Positions 17,632 through 25,854 of a stretch of DNA of 64,000 bases are shown one piece after another. The position numbers and the translations under genes are program-made. The stretch lies in the NCBI RefSeq assembly GCF_901875305.1, contig NZ_CABFLY010000001.1, forward strand, positions 454,739 to 518,738. The letters run 5' to 3'. The notes under the pieces were generated by a model. That model had not been told where the DNA came from. It worked only from the letters and a program-made list of their open reading frames with translations, and ran no database searches. Each line of letters opens with the position of its first letter. Within the stretch, counting starts at the first letter, position 1. Source of the DNA: Rothia mucilaginosa. GTDB lineage: Bacteria; Actinomycetota; Actinomycetes; Actinomycetales; Micrococcaceae.

Positions 17632-17671
17632 CCGATCGGGGAGGCCTTCCCACAAGGCCAACCCCATTCGG
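17632..17671. other. Structured element with stacked stems
   Basis: CCGA/TCGG, GGGG/CCCC and GGCCTT/AAGGCC nest around CCCAC with small internal loops, followed by an A/T-rich run. It could be a third terminator or part of a small RNA. Confidence 0.4.
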
Positions 17672-18079
17672 TAATAAAAATATAACCTAATTCGAGAGTG
17701 TACACAAACCGAAAATGGCGACAGCCCGTCACTAAACCAAGGTTGCCCTAAATAAAATCCGGGCCGTTGTTGGGAAGAGCGGGGTATTGTAGGGTAGTAA
17801 AAATCTTTAAAAAATTTTTGAGAAACATGCCGAAACCCTTCGATATCTCTCGAGACCCCTCGAGACTCGTTGTGTGTAGGTATTGGACCCCGGCAGAAAA
17901 GGGGGCTTCGCTATGGGCTTTGTCTTATGGGCTTTGCTAGAAAGCAATAATTGCCGAATCGCTATGGGACATCTGCTCACGCTTCATGTGTGACCCTCTG
18001 CCGAGGCAATGCATGTCATGAAATAGCCCCGTTTACTCTCTGGGAGAATTGGTGACGCCGTTCATGAGAGAATAACCGG

Positions 18080-18574
18080 ATGAAAGAATGGATTAACTCT
18101 CTACCGATTGAGGTTGCCCTACTCTTCATGTGGATTGTGGGAATTGTTCGCACCTGCCTGGTCTATTGGGCTGCAGCCCTGACCGCGAAGGGGAGCGCAC
18201 GCCTCCACCGTATCCGCGAGGCAATGGAACGTCCCCTGTACCGCAAGGCTCGCGCCTTCATTAACCGTTGGGGCGTTATCGCCGTGCCTCTGTGCTTTCT
18301 GACCGTGGGTTTTCAGACGGCTGTCATCATCACCACCGGTTTTACCCGTATGCCCCTACGCCGCTGGATCCCCGCGATGCTGATCGGCACCCTCATGTGG
18401 GCCGCCATCTACACCACGATTGGCTTCGCCATTCTCGCCGCCCTCGGCCTGGAGCCCTGGATGTTCCCTGTAGCCCTGGCCTTCGTGGTGGCTTGTGCGG
18501 TCATCATCTCTGTGGTGCGTGAGAAGCGCATCGACCGCAAGGGTACAGCTGAAGACCTCACCCAGCGCGACTAA
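18080..18574 (+). CDS. DedA/VTT-like small membrane protein
   Basis: 164 residues with about four hydrophobic segments (ALLFMWIVGIVRTCLVYWAAA, WGVIAVPLCFLTVGFQTAVII, WIPAMLIGTLMWAAIYTTIGF, PVALAFVVACAVIISVV). The region F-RWGVIAVPLCFLTVGFQTAV followed by a Gly, Arg and MPLRRW resembles the DedA core, shortened relative to the usual ~200 residues. DedA proteins are linked to lipid flipping and proton-dependent homeostasis. It lies 31 bases upstream of the LysR-domain gene on the same strand. Confidence 0.65.
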   Translation: MKEWINSLPIEVALLFMWIVGIVRTCLVYWAAALTAKGSARLHRIREAMERPLYRKARAFINRWGVIAVPLCFLTVGFQTAVIITTGFTRMPLRRWIPAMLIGTLMWAAIYTTIGFAILAALGLEPWMFPVALAFVVACAVIISVVREKRIDRKGTAEDLTQRD

Positions 18575-18593
18575 CCTCGCTGGGCGAATGTGC

Positions 18594-18605
18594 TAGCGTG
18601 GAGGG
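18594..18605 (+). promoter_or_regulatory. -10 box 6 bases before the LysR-domain gene ATG
   Basis: TAGCGT at 18594-18599, then GGAGGG and ATG. Either a leaderless promoter or a ribosome site overlapping by chance; both signals are present. Confidence 0.4.
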
Positions 18606-19763
18606 ATGAGTTCAACCGACACCTCCACCGCAGGCACTCCTGAGCAGCCTCCCGTAGCTACCGCAGAGTATCGCGAAGACCGCGCGGAGCAGGCAGTACT
18701 CCTCGATGCGGCCGATACAGAAAAGCCCTCCGAGGCGCCTACCCGCGTGTATCTGCACCCCGAGCAACTGGCCATGATTCAGACCCCGGAGGCTCTGCCC
18801 GTGCCGGTTCTGCAACGCTCGGCCCTGCGCGTGAGCTACGTGCCCGGCATTATGCCCGGCAAGTGGTTCAACCGCTGGCACGAACGCTATGGCGACCGCG
18901 TGCCTCTGGCGGAGGTGCCGGTGCGCGAGGCGCGCGGCCTGGACTCCCTGCACCAGAACCTGCAGCTGATCGAACCCGAGCTCGCGGAGAGCCTCGAATC
19001 GGCGGGCCCCGCAGAGAACGCGGAACCCGCGCCCTTCGAGCGGCTGGACATTCCCGAGAACCCCTTCGCCCACATGAGCATCCTGCGCCCCTATCGTGAA
19101 CCGGCCAGCACCGACGGCGAGAAGTACCACAGCATCCGTCTTTACGAGGAGCTACCCGTGGTTATCCTGCCGACGGATCATGTGCTCACCGTGCTCGATG
19201 AGGTGCCCGTGGCCGAGCTGGCTGAGGAGTTCCTGCTCCAGCCCGCCTCCGATATTCCTGCTTATGAGGAGGTGTCTCGCTCCTGGCGTGAAAGCTCCGG
19301 CCGTATTGTGCCCGAGGGTCTGAACGATCAGGAGACTATCGAGCTGGTGGCCGCCGGTGTGGGTCTGTACATCGTGCCCATGTCTATCGCGCGTTTCTAT
19401 CACCGCAAGGACCTCACTTACCGTCCCGTGCCCGAGCTGGACACCTACCCGGTGCACCTGGTCTGGCCGCGCGCGCCCAAGGGCGAACCACGCCCCGAGG
19501 AACTTGAGGATCTCCTGCAGGACTTTATTGGCATTGTGCGCGGGCGTACCGCCAGCAGTGATCGCGGTACCGAAACCCGCCAGGCCCGCGCTGAACGCGT
19601 GGCCGCGGAGAAGGCCAAGGCTAAAGCGAAGGCTCGAGCCGCTAATGCACGCCGCGAGGCACGCGATAAGAAGCGAGCCAATGCTAAGAAGAACGGTAAT
19701 GCCCGACAGCACGCCCGTCAGACTTCCCAGGCCGCTTCGGCGCGCCGGGGTAAGAAGCGCTAG
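18606..19763 (+). CDS. LysR-type substrate-binding domain protein lacking an HTH, with basic C-terminal tail
   Basis: 385 residues. The first ~75 are acidic and disordered. Residues ~76-320 look like a LysR-type effector-binding domain: ALRVSYVPGIMPGKWFNRW at its start and ELVAAGVGLYIVPMS later, the loop that lines the effector pocket in LysR regulators. No N-terminal HTH precedes it. The last ~65 residues are almost only Lys, Ala, Arg (repeats of KAKAKA and ARREARDKKRAN), which could bind DNA or RNA. Similar HTH-less proteins occur in Actinobacteria annotated as LysR substrate-binding. The role is unknown; a regulator using the basic tail is inference. Confidence 0.65.
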   Translation: MSSTDTSTAGTPEQPPVATAEYREDRAEQAVLLDAADTEKPSEAPTRVYLHPEQLAMIQTPEALPVPVLQRSALRVSYVPGIMPGKWFNRWHERYGDRVPLAEVPVREARGLDSLHQNLQLIEPELAESLESAGPAENAEPAPFERLDIPENPFAHMSILRPYREPASTDGEKYHSIRLYEELPVVILPTDHVLTVLDEVPVAELAEEFLLQPASDIPAYEEVSRSWRESSGRIVPEGLNDQETIELVAAGVGLYIVPMSIARFYHRKDLTYRPVPELDTYPVHLVWPRAPKGEPRPEELEDLLQDFIGIVRGRTASSDRGTETRQARAERVAAEKAKAKAKARAANARREARDKKRANAKKNGNARQHARQTSQAASARRGKKR

Positions 19764-19767
19764 GCGG

Positions 19768-19779
19768 TAAAATCGAACC
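19768..19779 (+). promoter_or_regulatory. -10 box giving a leaderless NUDIX transcript
   Basis: TAAAAT at 19768-19773, six bases (CGAACC) before the ATG at 19780, with no Shine-Dalgarno sequence. Confidence 0.6.
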
Positions 19780-20292
19780 ATGGCATTATCAATGGAAACC
19801 CGACCAGCTGCCTACGCGGTCATCATCGAGCAGGGTAAGTTGCTCATGACCCACTGGGTGCCCGAAGACCGGAATCTCAGCCCCCTCTGGTCCCTGCCCG
19901 GCGGCGGTATGGAACCGGGCGAGCAGGCCGATGAGACGGCGCTGCGCGAGACCCTTGAAGAGACCGGATACAGCGTCGCTATCGAGGATATCTTGGGTGT
20001 GCACGCCGGCCATTTTCCGGTGCGTTCGCCCCAAAAAGACCCGGATGCGTTGCCCTTCTGCGCTCTGCGGGTGGTTTTCCGCGCCCACGTTGTCACCGGT
20101 GAACTGCGCCACGAGGTGAACGGGTCCTCCGACACCGCGCGCTGGGTGCCCATCGCCGAACTCGATACGATTCGCTACGGCACGCTCATCGACGAGGTTG
20201 CTTCCATGATGGGGTACACCAACGCCGCGAGCTGGGCCCGAGAATACCGCGAATTTCTCGCTGATGAGAACGCCAGGAAGCTCACCTCATGA
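19780..20292 (+). CDS. NUDIX hydrolase
   Basis: 170 residues. A full NUDIX box (G-x5-E-x7-REUxEExGU) lies at about 42-64: GGMEPGEQADETALRETLEE. The N-terminus starts the beta-strand AAYAVIIEQGKLLMTHW. Such enzymes hydrolyse nucleoside diphosphates linked to another group; the substrate cannot be read from the sequence. The stop codon overlaps the next start (ATGA), so the lipoprotein gene is translationally coupled. Promoter is leaderless in type. Confidence 0.88.
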   Translation: MALSMETRPAAYAVIIEQGKLLMTHWVPEDRNLSPLWSLPGGGMEPGEQADETALRETLEETGYSVAIEDILGVHAGHFPVRSPQKDPDALPFCALRVVFRAHVVTGELRHEVNGSSDTARWVPIAELDTIRYGTLIDEVASMMGYTNAASWAREYREFLADENARKLTS

Positions 20293-21575
20293 CCCGCCCC
20301 GCCCTAACCCGCCGCGCCTTGCTGGGCTCTGTGGCGCTTGCCCCGTTGCTAGCCACCTGCTCCACCCATGACGCAACGCCGCAGGTGGACCCCTCCGCGC
20401 CCGCCTACGGTACTTTGCGTATTGGCTATGGCGTATTGCGCGAGATGCACGCCGTAGCTCACGTGTACGCTCAGGCTCTGCGGAGGGTCGGCTACACTGT
20501 CGAACTGGTTGAAACGGACCATAGCCGTCGCCAGGCCTTGCGCGCCCTCCTCGCGCCCTCGGGACGCCCGGAAAACACCGGAACCGAATCGACTGCCCCC
20601 GAAGTGAACAAGGTTGAAGCCACCGCCGCCTACGAGGCGCTACCCGCAGACCGCGGCACCGCTTCTGGCCAGGCTCAGAACATCAAACCGCTGGATATCG
20701 TCATCGACTACAGCGGTGACCTGCTACTCTACCTGACCGATGATGGTAAGCTCAGCCCTGCCGCCGTGCAGAATGAGCGTGTGGCAGCCTCGGTAACCGC
20801 CTCCGCTGCCGCTGCCGGGGTGACCCTACCCCCGGCCCCCACGCAGAACCCCAGCGTTACCCCCAGCGACGCGGATTCTGGCAGCGGAACGAACGGCGGG
20901 GCTTCCGGTACCGCAAGCCCCTCCGCGGGTTCTTCGACCGACTCAACGGCCACCGCATCGGCAACCCGCTCGACGGACCCCATCAATTTGCGCGCCATGA
21001 CCACCACCGACATGACCAATGCCATCTCGCGCATCCTGCCTGAGGGGCTGAACCTGCTGAACGGTGCCGGCGCCACCAACCGTGACGTGCTGGTCACCAC
21101 CCGCGCTGTCAGCGCCCGCCACAAGCTCACCTCACTGGCTGGCCTGCGCGATGTGCACGCCGCCCTGGGCTTTTCCATTCCTGATAGTTATTCGACGGGG
21201 ACCTACGGCATCGAGTCGTTGCGTAGCCTTTATCGCTACACGGCCCGCACCGTCAAACAGCAGAATGACCCTGCCGAGCGTGTACGTTCCCTCACCGATG
21301 ACAGTGTGCAGGTGAGCCTGCTACATAGCGTGAACCCTGCTATTGACGATAATCGTCTGGTCGTGCTGGAGGACCCTTCCAGCGCCATGTTGCAGCAGCA
21401 ATTGGTGCCGATTATTCGTCGTACCTTGCCAGATAGCGCTCGTAACGCGATTAACCGCGTATCATCTACACTAGACACGGGTAACCTCTCGTTCCTGCTG
21501 CAGCTCACCAGCGGATCCAACCCCATCGCCGATGACGACGCAGCGCAATTCATTTTGGATCACCCTAGAAAGTAA
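20289..21575 (+). CDS. OpuAC/ProX-like substrate-binding lipoprotein with long Ser/Thr linker
   Basis: 428 residues. Signal: twin-Arg-like TRRALLGSVALAPLLATCS with a lipobox-type Cys, so a membrane-anchored lipoprotein. The first lobe (LRIGYGVLREM, then DIVIDYSGDLLLYL near 137) and the C-terminal lobe (LTSLAGLRDV, LGFSIPDSYSTGTYGIESL, and a LEDPSSAMLQQQLVPIIRR to LDTGNLSFLLQL ending) match glycine betaine/choline binding proteins. A Ser/Thr/Ala/Gly-rich insert (about 185-235) separates them. The usual ABC permease and ATPase genes are absent next door, so it is an orphan receptor. It may be a sensor or serve a distant transporter. Confidence 0.75.
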   Translation: MTRPALTRRALLGSVALAPLLATCSTHDATPQVDPSAPAYGTLRIGYGVLREMHAVAHVYAQALRRVGYTVELVETDHSRRQALRALLAPSGRPENTGTESTAPEVNKVEATAAYEALPADRGTASGQAQNIKPLDIVIDYSGDLLLYLTDDGKLSPAAVQNERVAASVTASAAAAGVTLPPAPTQNPSVTPSDADSGSGTNGGASGTASPSAGSSTDSTATASATRSTDPINLRAMTTTDMTNAISRILPEGLNLLNGAGATNRDVLVTTRAVSARHKLTSLAGLRDVHAALGFSIPDSYSTGTYGIESLRSLYRYTARTVKQQNDPAERVRSLTDDSVQVSLLHSVNPAIDDNRLVVLEDPSSAMLQQQLVPIIRRTLPDSARNAINRVSSTLDTGNLSFLLQLTSGSNPIADDDAAQFILDHPRK

Positions 21576-21581
21576 AACATC

Positions 21582-22805
21582 ATGACGAAGTACCGTCAGT
21601 CCTCCCGACTGAACAACGTCCTCTACGATATTCGCGGACCGATTCTGGACGAGGCGAACCGCATGGAAGCGATGGGCCACCGCATCCTGAAGCTGAACAT
21701 CGGCAACCCCGCCCCCTTCGGGTTTGAGGCGCCGGACGCGATCATGATGGATATTATTCGTCACCTGCCCGAAACCCAGGGTTACTCCGATTCTCGCGGC
21801 CTGTACTCCGCACGTACCGCCATCGTGCAGCACTACCAGAACCGCGGCATCATGAACCTGGATACCGACTCCGTCTACCTGGGTAACGGTGTGTCGGAGC
21901 TGATTCCGATGACCCTGCAGGCGCTCTGCGAGCCCGGCGACGAGATTCTGATTCCGATGCCTGACTACCCGCTGTGGACCGCCTCCACCGCGCTGGTGGG
22001 CGGCAAGCCCGTGCACTACCTCTGCGACGAGGAAAACAACTGGTACCCCGACATCGAAGACATCAAGTCGAAGATTACCGAGCGCACTAAGGGCATCGTG
22101 GTGATTAACCCGAATAACCCGACCGGTGCCGTCTACCCGCGCTCGATTCTGAAGCAGATTGTTGATGTGGCTCGCGAACACGGCTTGGTCGTGTTCTCCG
22201 ACGAAATCTACGAGAAGATTGTTTACGATGGCGCAGAAGCCATCAACATGGCCTCCCTGACCGGCGATGACGTGCTCTGCCTGACCTTCTCTGGCCTGTC
22301 TAAGGCCTACCGCGTGTGCGGTTACCGTGCGGGTTGGGTGGCCATCACCGGCCCGAAGAAGGACGCCTCCAGCTATCTGGAAGGTATCCACCTGCTCGCC
22401 TCGATGCGTCTGTGTGCTAACGTGCCGGCACAGCACGCGGTGCAGACCGCGCTGGGCGGCTACCAGTCCATCAACGAGCTGATTGCTCCCGGTGGCCGTC
22501 TGTATGAGCAGCGCACCCTGGCCCACAAGATGCTCAACGAGATTGACGGCATCAGCTGCACTCCCGCCGATGGCGCGCTGTACCTGTTCCCGAAGATTGA
22601 CATTGAGCGCTTCGATATTACTGACGACGAGCAGTTCGTGCTCGATCTGCTCAAGAGCCAGAAGATTCTCTTCAGCCACGGCCGAGCCTTCAACTGGAAG
22701 GATCCCGACCACTTCCGCCTGGTGTTCCTGCCCGATACGCAGACCCTCACCAGCGCCCTGGAGCGTCTGGGTAACTTCATGGCCGATTACAAGCAGAAGC
22801 ACTAG
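21582..22805 (+). CDS. alaA: PLP-dependent alanine/aspartate-type aminotransferase (AlaA-like)
   Basis: 407 residues, fold type I class. Catalytic signs: LNIGNPAPFGF, VVINPNNPTGAVYP, VFSDEIYEKIVYD and the Schiff-base Lys in FSGLSKAYRVCGYRAGW. The opening RLNNVLYDIRGPILDEANRMEAMGHRI is typical of AlaA-type transaminases (pyruvate/glutamate to alanine). It begins 6 bases after the lipoprotein gene and may be in the same transcript. Distinct from DapC encoded at 53434. Confidence 0.9.
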   Translation: MTKYRQSSRLNNVLYDIRGPILDEANRMEAMGHRILKLNIGNPAPFGFEAPDAIMMDIIRHLPETQGYSDSRGLYSARTAIVQHYQNRGIMNLDTDSVYLGNGVSELIPMTLQALCEPGDEILIPMPDYPLWTASTALVGGKPVHYLCDEENNWYPDIEDIKSKITERTKGIVVINPNNPTGAVYPRSILKQIVDVAREHGLVVFSDEIYEKIVYDGAEAINMASLTGDDVLCLTFSGLSKAYRVCGYRAGWVAITGPKKDASSYLEGIHLLASMRLCANVPAQHAVQTALGGYQSINELIAPGGRLYEQRTLAHKMLNEIDGISCTPADGALYLFPKIDIERFDITDDEQFVLDLLKSQKILFSHGRAFNWKDPDHFRLVFLPDTQTLTSALERLGNFMADYKQKH

Positions 22806-22863
22806 CGAGGGGTATCTCTCGCTGGCCGTGTAGCTAACCCTGTAGCTAACCCTACTGGCGCAT

Positions 22864-22910
22864 AAATGGTCTGCCCCGCAGTTCAAGATGAGCTGCGGGG
22901 CAGACCATTT
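22864..22910. terminator. Strong bidirectional terminator
   Basis: An 18-bp perfect stem (AAATGGTCTGCCCCGCAG with its complement), followed by TTTTT; lies between alaA (+) and xseB (-). Confidence 0.88.
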
Positions 22911-22942
22911 TTATGGGTGCAAATGTAGCTGGGATAGCGCGC

Positions 22943-23191
22943 TTAGTTGGCTACGGGATTCTGCTCGCCGCGCACCGCGTTCAGGCGCTCCTGCGCGCCC
23001 TTCAGCCAGGCTTCGCATCGGGCGGCCAGGGCTTCGCCGCGCTCCCACAGGGCAATCGAGGTTTCCAGGTCGCTGGTGCCAGACTCCAGCTGGCGCACGA
23101 CCTGCTCCAGCTCGGCACGAGCCTGCTCGTAGCCGAGGGTTTCGACGGGTGCGCCCAGCTCGGCGCTGTTGAAGCTAATGTTCTCGCTCAT
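22943..23191 (-). CDS. xseB: Exodeoxyribonuclease VII small subunit
   Basis: 82 residues, the usual length for XseB. Core: [39 protein letters not shown], a helical hairpin that binds the large subunit. The start M-SENISFN is preceded by AAAGGTTCCTC on the coding strand. xseA lies upstream on the same strand, as expected. Confidence 0.93.
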   Translation of the reverse strand: MSENISFNSAELGAPVETLGYEQARAELEQVVRQLESGTSDLETSIALWERGEALAARCEAWLKGAQERLNAVRGEQNPVAN

Positions 23192-23245
23192 TGAGGAACC
23201 TTTCAGAGATAAAAAACTTGGGGTAAAACTTAGGGGTATCGAGGT

Positions 23246-24541
23246 TTAGGAGATGTTTGAGGGAGCCGTGGAGGTCACGGTCGCCTGCGCCGAACCTGCC
23301 GCCGCACGCACCGTGATCTGCTCGCCCTCACTTAGGGATGAAGCGTCACGCACAATAGCGCCCGCCGAATCCTGCACGATGGAGTAGCCGCGGCTGAGGG
23401 TCTGGGCGGGGGAGAGGGAACGCACGCGCGCAATGGTGTGTTCCAACGTTCCGGACTCTCGCTCGAGGCGGTGCTCGGTGGCCCGCAGGGCGCGTTCGCG
23501 CAGGCGATTCACCTCCTCCACACGCATGAGCAGGGAGGACTCCGGATGGGTGAACACCGGGCGGCTTCGCAGCTGCGCGATGTAGCTCATCTGCATACCC
23601 ACATAGCCGAGCACCGCGCGGTCCAAGCGGGCGCGCGCCTCGGTGATGCGGGCGGTTTCCTCCGAAATATCGGGCACAATACGCTTACCCGCATCGGTGG
23701 GGGTGGAAGCACGTAAATCGGCGACCGCATCGAGGATGGGGGAGTCCGCCTCGTGACCGATTGCCGAGACCACCGGGGTGACGGCGGCCGCGACGGCTCG
23801 GATGAGGGACTCCTCAGAGAAGGGGAGCAGGTCCTCGAAGGAGCCGCCGCCTCGGGCGATAACGATGACGTCCACCTCCGGGTGCGCGTCCAGCTCCGCG
23901 AGGGCCGCAATGACCTCAGCCGCCGCACCTTCACCCTGCACGCGGGTGTTGCGCACCTCGAAGGTCACGCCGGGCCAGCGTAGGGAGGCGTTGCGGATAA
24001 CGTCCTTCTCAGCATCGGAGTCGCGACCGGTAATCAGGCCCACGCGGTTGGGAAGCATAGGCAACGGCTTCTTGCGGGCGTCGGCGAACAGCCCCTCGGC
24101 GGCGAGTTGCTCACGCAGACGCTGCAGCTGCTCGTGCAGGTTGCCGGTGCCGACCGCGTACACCTCCTTACCGATGAGGGAGAGCTTGCCGTTCTTCCAC
24201 AGGCTCGGCTTGGCGCGGGTGACGATGCGCGAGCCCACGGTCACGTCGGCGGCGAGGCCGCTGCCGGCGCGGCCGAAGAGCGCGAGGGTGAAGGAAAAAT
24301 CCTCCTGAACGTCCTTGAGCTCCATGAAGACGTTGCCTCCGCGGCCGTTGAGCGAGGCGACCTGCGCCTCAACCCATAGCTCGGGAACCTTGTCCACATA
24401 GTTTTTGAGGTTCTGCGCGAGCAGCGCAAGGGGCCAGGGGTTGGTGGCGGTGGTTTCCTGCGACTTCGCGGGAAGCTGCCGCTCGTGCACGGGCGGCACC
24501 ACGAGCGCCGGCCGTGCCGCGGAGGGGTTGTAGAAATTCAT
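23246..24541 (-). CDS. xseA: Exodeoxyribonuclease VII large subunit
   Basis: 431 residues from the ATG at 24541 (frame open to 24643); this start gives MNFYNPSAARPAL before the OB-fold, and the alternative would add 34 unusual residues. XseA with XseB degrades single-stranded DNA from both ends. Domains: OB-fold (about 30-130: LAQNLKNYVDKVPELWVEAQV), then the catalytic region with ITGRDSDAEKDV, DVIVIARGGGSFEDLLPFSEE and VVSAIGHEADSPILD, and a coiled C-terminus for XseB contact. Divergent from a membrane-protein gene. Confidence 0.93.
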   Translation of the reverse strand: MNFYNPSAARPALVVPPVHERQLPAKSQETTATNPWPLALLAQNLKNYVDKVPELWVEAQVASLNGRGGNVFMELKDVQEDFSFTLALFGRAGSGLAADVTVGSRIVTRAKPSLWKNGKLSLIGKEVYAVGTGNLHEQLQRLREQLAAEGLFADARKKPLPMLPNRVGLITGRDSDAEKDVIRNASLRWPGVTFEVRNTRVQGEGAAAEVIAALAELDAHPEVDVIVIARGGGSFEDLLPFSEESLIRAVAAAVTPVVSAIGHEADSPILDAVADLRASTPTDAGKRIVPDISEETARITEARARLDRAVLGYVGMQMSYIAQLRSRPVFTHPESSLLMRVEEVNRLRERALRATEHRLERESGTLEHTIARVRSLSPAQTLSRGYSIVQDSAGAIVRDASSLSEGEQITVRAAAGSAQATVTSTAPSNIS

Positions 24542-24681
24542 ATTCCTATTGTTACCGATAAGCCAATTTTCTGCCCGCCGGCCGGTGATGGGCTCCGAGC
24601 AAACGAAACGGGGAGCGGGCGAATCCCTCAGCTTCTGGCGCATTCTTATCCCGTCGCCTCGTGCCCATAATGCTGAGACGG

Positions 24682-24693
24682 TACGCTAGGCTC
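24682..24693 (+). promoter_or_regulatory. -10 box 6 bases before the ATG at 24694
   Basis: TACGCT at 24682-24687 followed by AGGCTC and ATG; leaderless architecture, which is why 24694 is preferred over the in-frame GTG at 24661. Confidence 0.5.
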
Positions 24694-25827
24694 ATGCGTT
24701 CACCAGATCACCACAACGCCACTCGCAACCTGGACGAGGAAGAGACCTCGCTCCTGCAACCCACGCGGGTGATGCCTGCATCGGGCTATCCGTCGACCCC
24801 TAGCGGGTTGCCAAGCCCCGCCCCGCAGCCCGTGGCGGCCCCTCCAGCGCACGCACCCGCTGCGGCGGGTCTGCGTACGGTCCTCGCCCTCCTGCTGAGC
24901 CTACTCGCGGTGCTGTGCGCCCTGGGCGCCACAGGCGGCGCCTGGGTGAAGGCAAATATCGCCTCCGAGATTGGTTTTTCAGAGATTTCAGCGAACCTGG
25001 CCCGCGATCAGCAGCTGGCCACCCGTATCGCTGACGGCGCGGTGGAAGACCTCATGAAGAGTGAAGCTATGACGACCTTCCTCGACGGCACCCGCGCGAG
25101 CGGCCTATACTCCATTCTGGTGAAGCCCACCGAAAACGGGATTCGCTCCACGCTCAACCGCGCCGCCGGTGAGCTCTCAAAAACTGATGAATACCGAAGT
25201 CTCTGGCGCGATATCGCGGAAGAGACTCGACGGTACAACCTGAGTCACGACGGCCCCGCCGTCATTGTGCTTACGCCCTTCTACCGGGCCCTGGACGAGA
25301 AGGTCGGCTCATTCGGCTCCTTCGACCCGGACCTGACGCGCATCGGCCCCGAGACCCTGAACATTGACCGGGTCCGGGACGGCGCGGCCCAGGGGAGTGC
25401 GACGCAGGACAGTGATTGGGTAGTCCACTCGGCAATTAAACGCGTCGCTGCCATCGGGCAGGCCACCGGAACTCTAATTGTTCTGGCGGCCATCCTGCTC
25501 TTCGTAGCCGTCCTGATTGCGCCTCGCCGCCGCGTGCTGGTGCCGGTCGCCTCCGCCCTGCTGTACGCCCTGGCCTGCTGGGGTGCCGCCTCCTGGCTGG
25601 GTGCCCAGACCCCCGCCTCCCTGGGAGTCACTAGCCGTAGTGCTGCTGGAACCGCGCTGATCGACGGGGCGTGGAACGTGACCCAGCCCTCGGTTACATC
25701 CCATCTGGGGGCTGCGGCGAGCTACGGTCTCGCTGCGACGGTTATCCTGCTACTGGTGGGGATTCTCATGCGTCTGGTCCACCTGGGCCGCACCGCTGCG
25801 AGCGATGCCACAGTCATCACACACTAA
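24694..25827 (+). CDS. Conserved actinobacterial membrane protein of unknown function
   Basis: 377 residues. Cytoplasmic Pro-rich N-terminus (about 1-55), a first membrane helix (TVLALLLSLLAVLCALGATGG), a ~190-residue extracytoplasmic domain (ANIASEIGFSEISANLARDQQLATRIADG... to IKRVAAIG), then three more hydrophobic segments (about 260-285, 290-310, 350-370). The layout suggests an envelope protein with one external domain. No known motif. Conserved position beside xseA/ispH is usual for Micrococcales. Confidence 0.7.
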   Translation: MRSPDHHNATRNLDEEETSLLQPTRVMPASGYPSTPSGLPSPAPQPVAAPPAHAPAAAGLRTVLALLLSLLAVLCALGATGGAWVKANIASEIGFSEISANLARDQQLATRIADGAVEDLMKSEAMTTFLDGTRASGLYSILVKPTENGIRSTLNRAAGELSKTDEYRSLWRDIAEETRRYNLSHDGPAVIVLTPFYRALDEKVGSFGSFDPDLTRIGPETLNIDRVRDGAAQGSATQDSDWVVHSAIKRVAAIGQATGTLIVLAAILLFVAVLIAPRRRVLVPVASALLYALACWGAASWLGAQTPASLGVTSRSAAGTALIDGAWNVTQPSVTSHLGAAASYGLAATVILLLVGILMRLVHLGRTAASDATVITH

Positions 25828-25841
25828 AAGTCCGAACAACG

Positions 25842-25854
25842 TAGGATAGTAACC
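25842..25854 (+). promoter_or_regulatory. -10 box giving a leaderless ispH transcript
   Basis: TAGGAT at 25842-25847, then seven bases (AGTAACC) and the ATG; no ribosome site. Confidence 0.55.

Larger units (their letters stand above)
17411..18079. other. Long intergenic region with several hairpins
   Basis: 669 bases without a convincing gene. Contains three hairpins (17482-17516, 17569-17598, 17632-17671), then an AT-rich stretch (17670-17830) with an IdeR/DtxR-like sequence AAGGTTGCCCTAAAT near 17739-17753, a repeated GGGCTTTG motif (17917-17936) and the upstream region of the DedA-like gene. No tRNA cloverleaf found. A small RNA could lie between the second and third hairpins. Confidence 0.5.

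Noticed and set aside
17600..17700. tRNA gene near the GGCCTT stem
   Set aside because: No acceptor stem, anticodon loop or TTCGA arm could be assembled.
21471..22886. A 471-codon open frame antisense to alaA
   Set aside because: The alaA frame has all PLP-enzyme motifs; the antisense frame has none and crosses the terminator at 22864.
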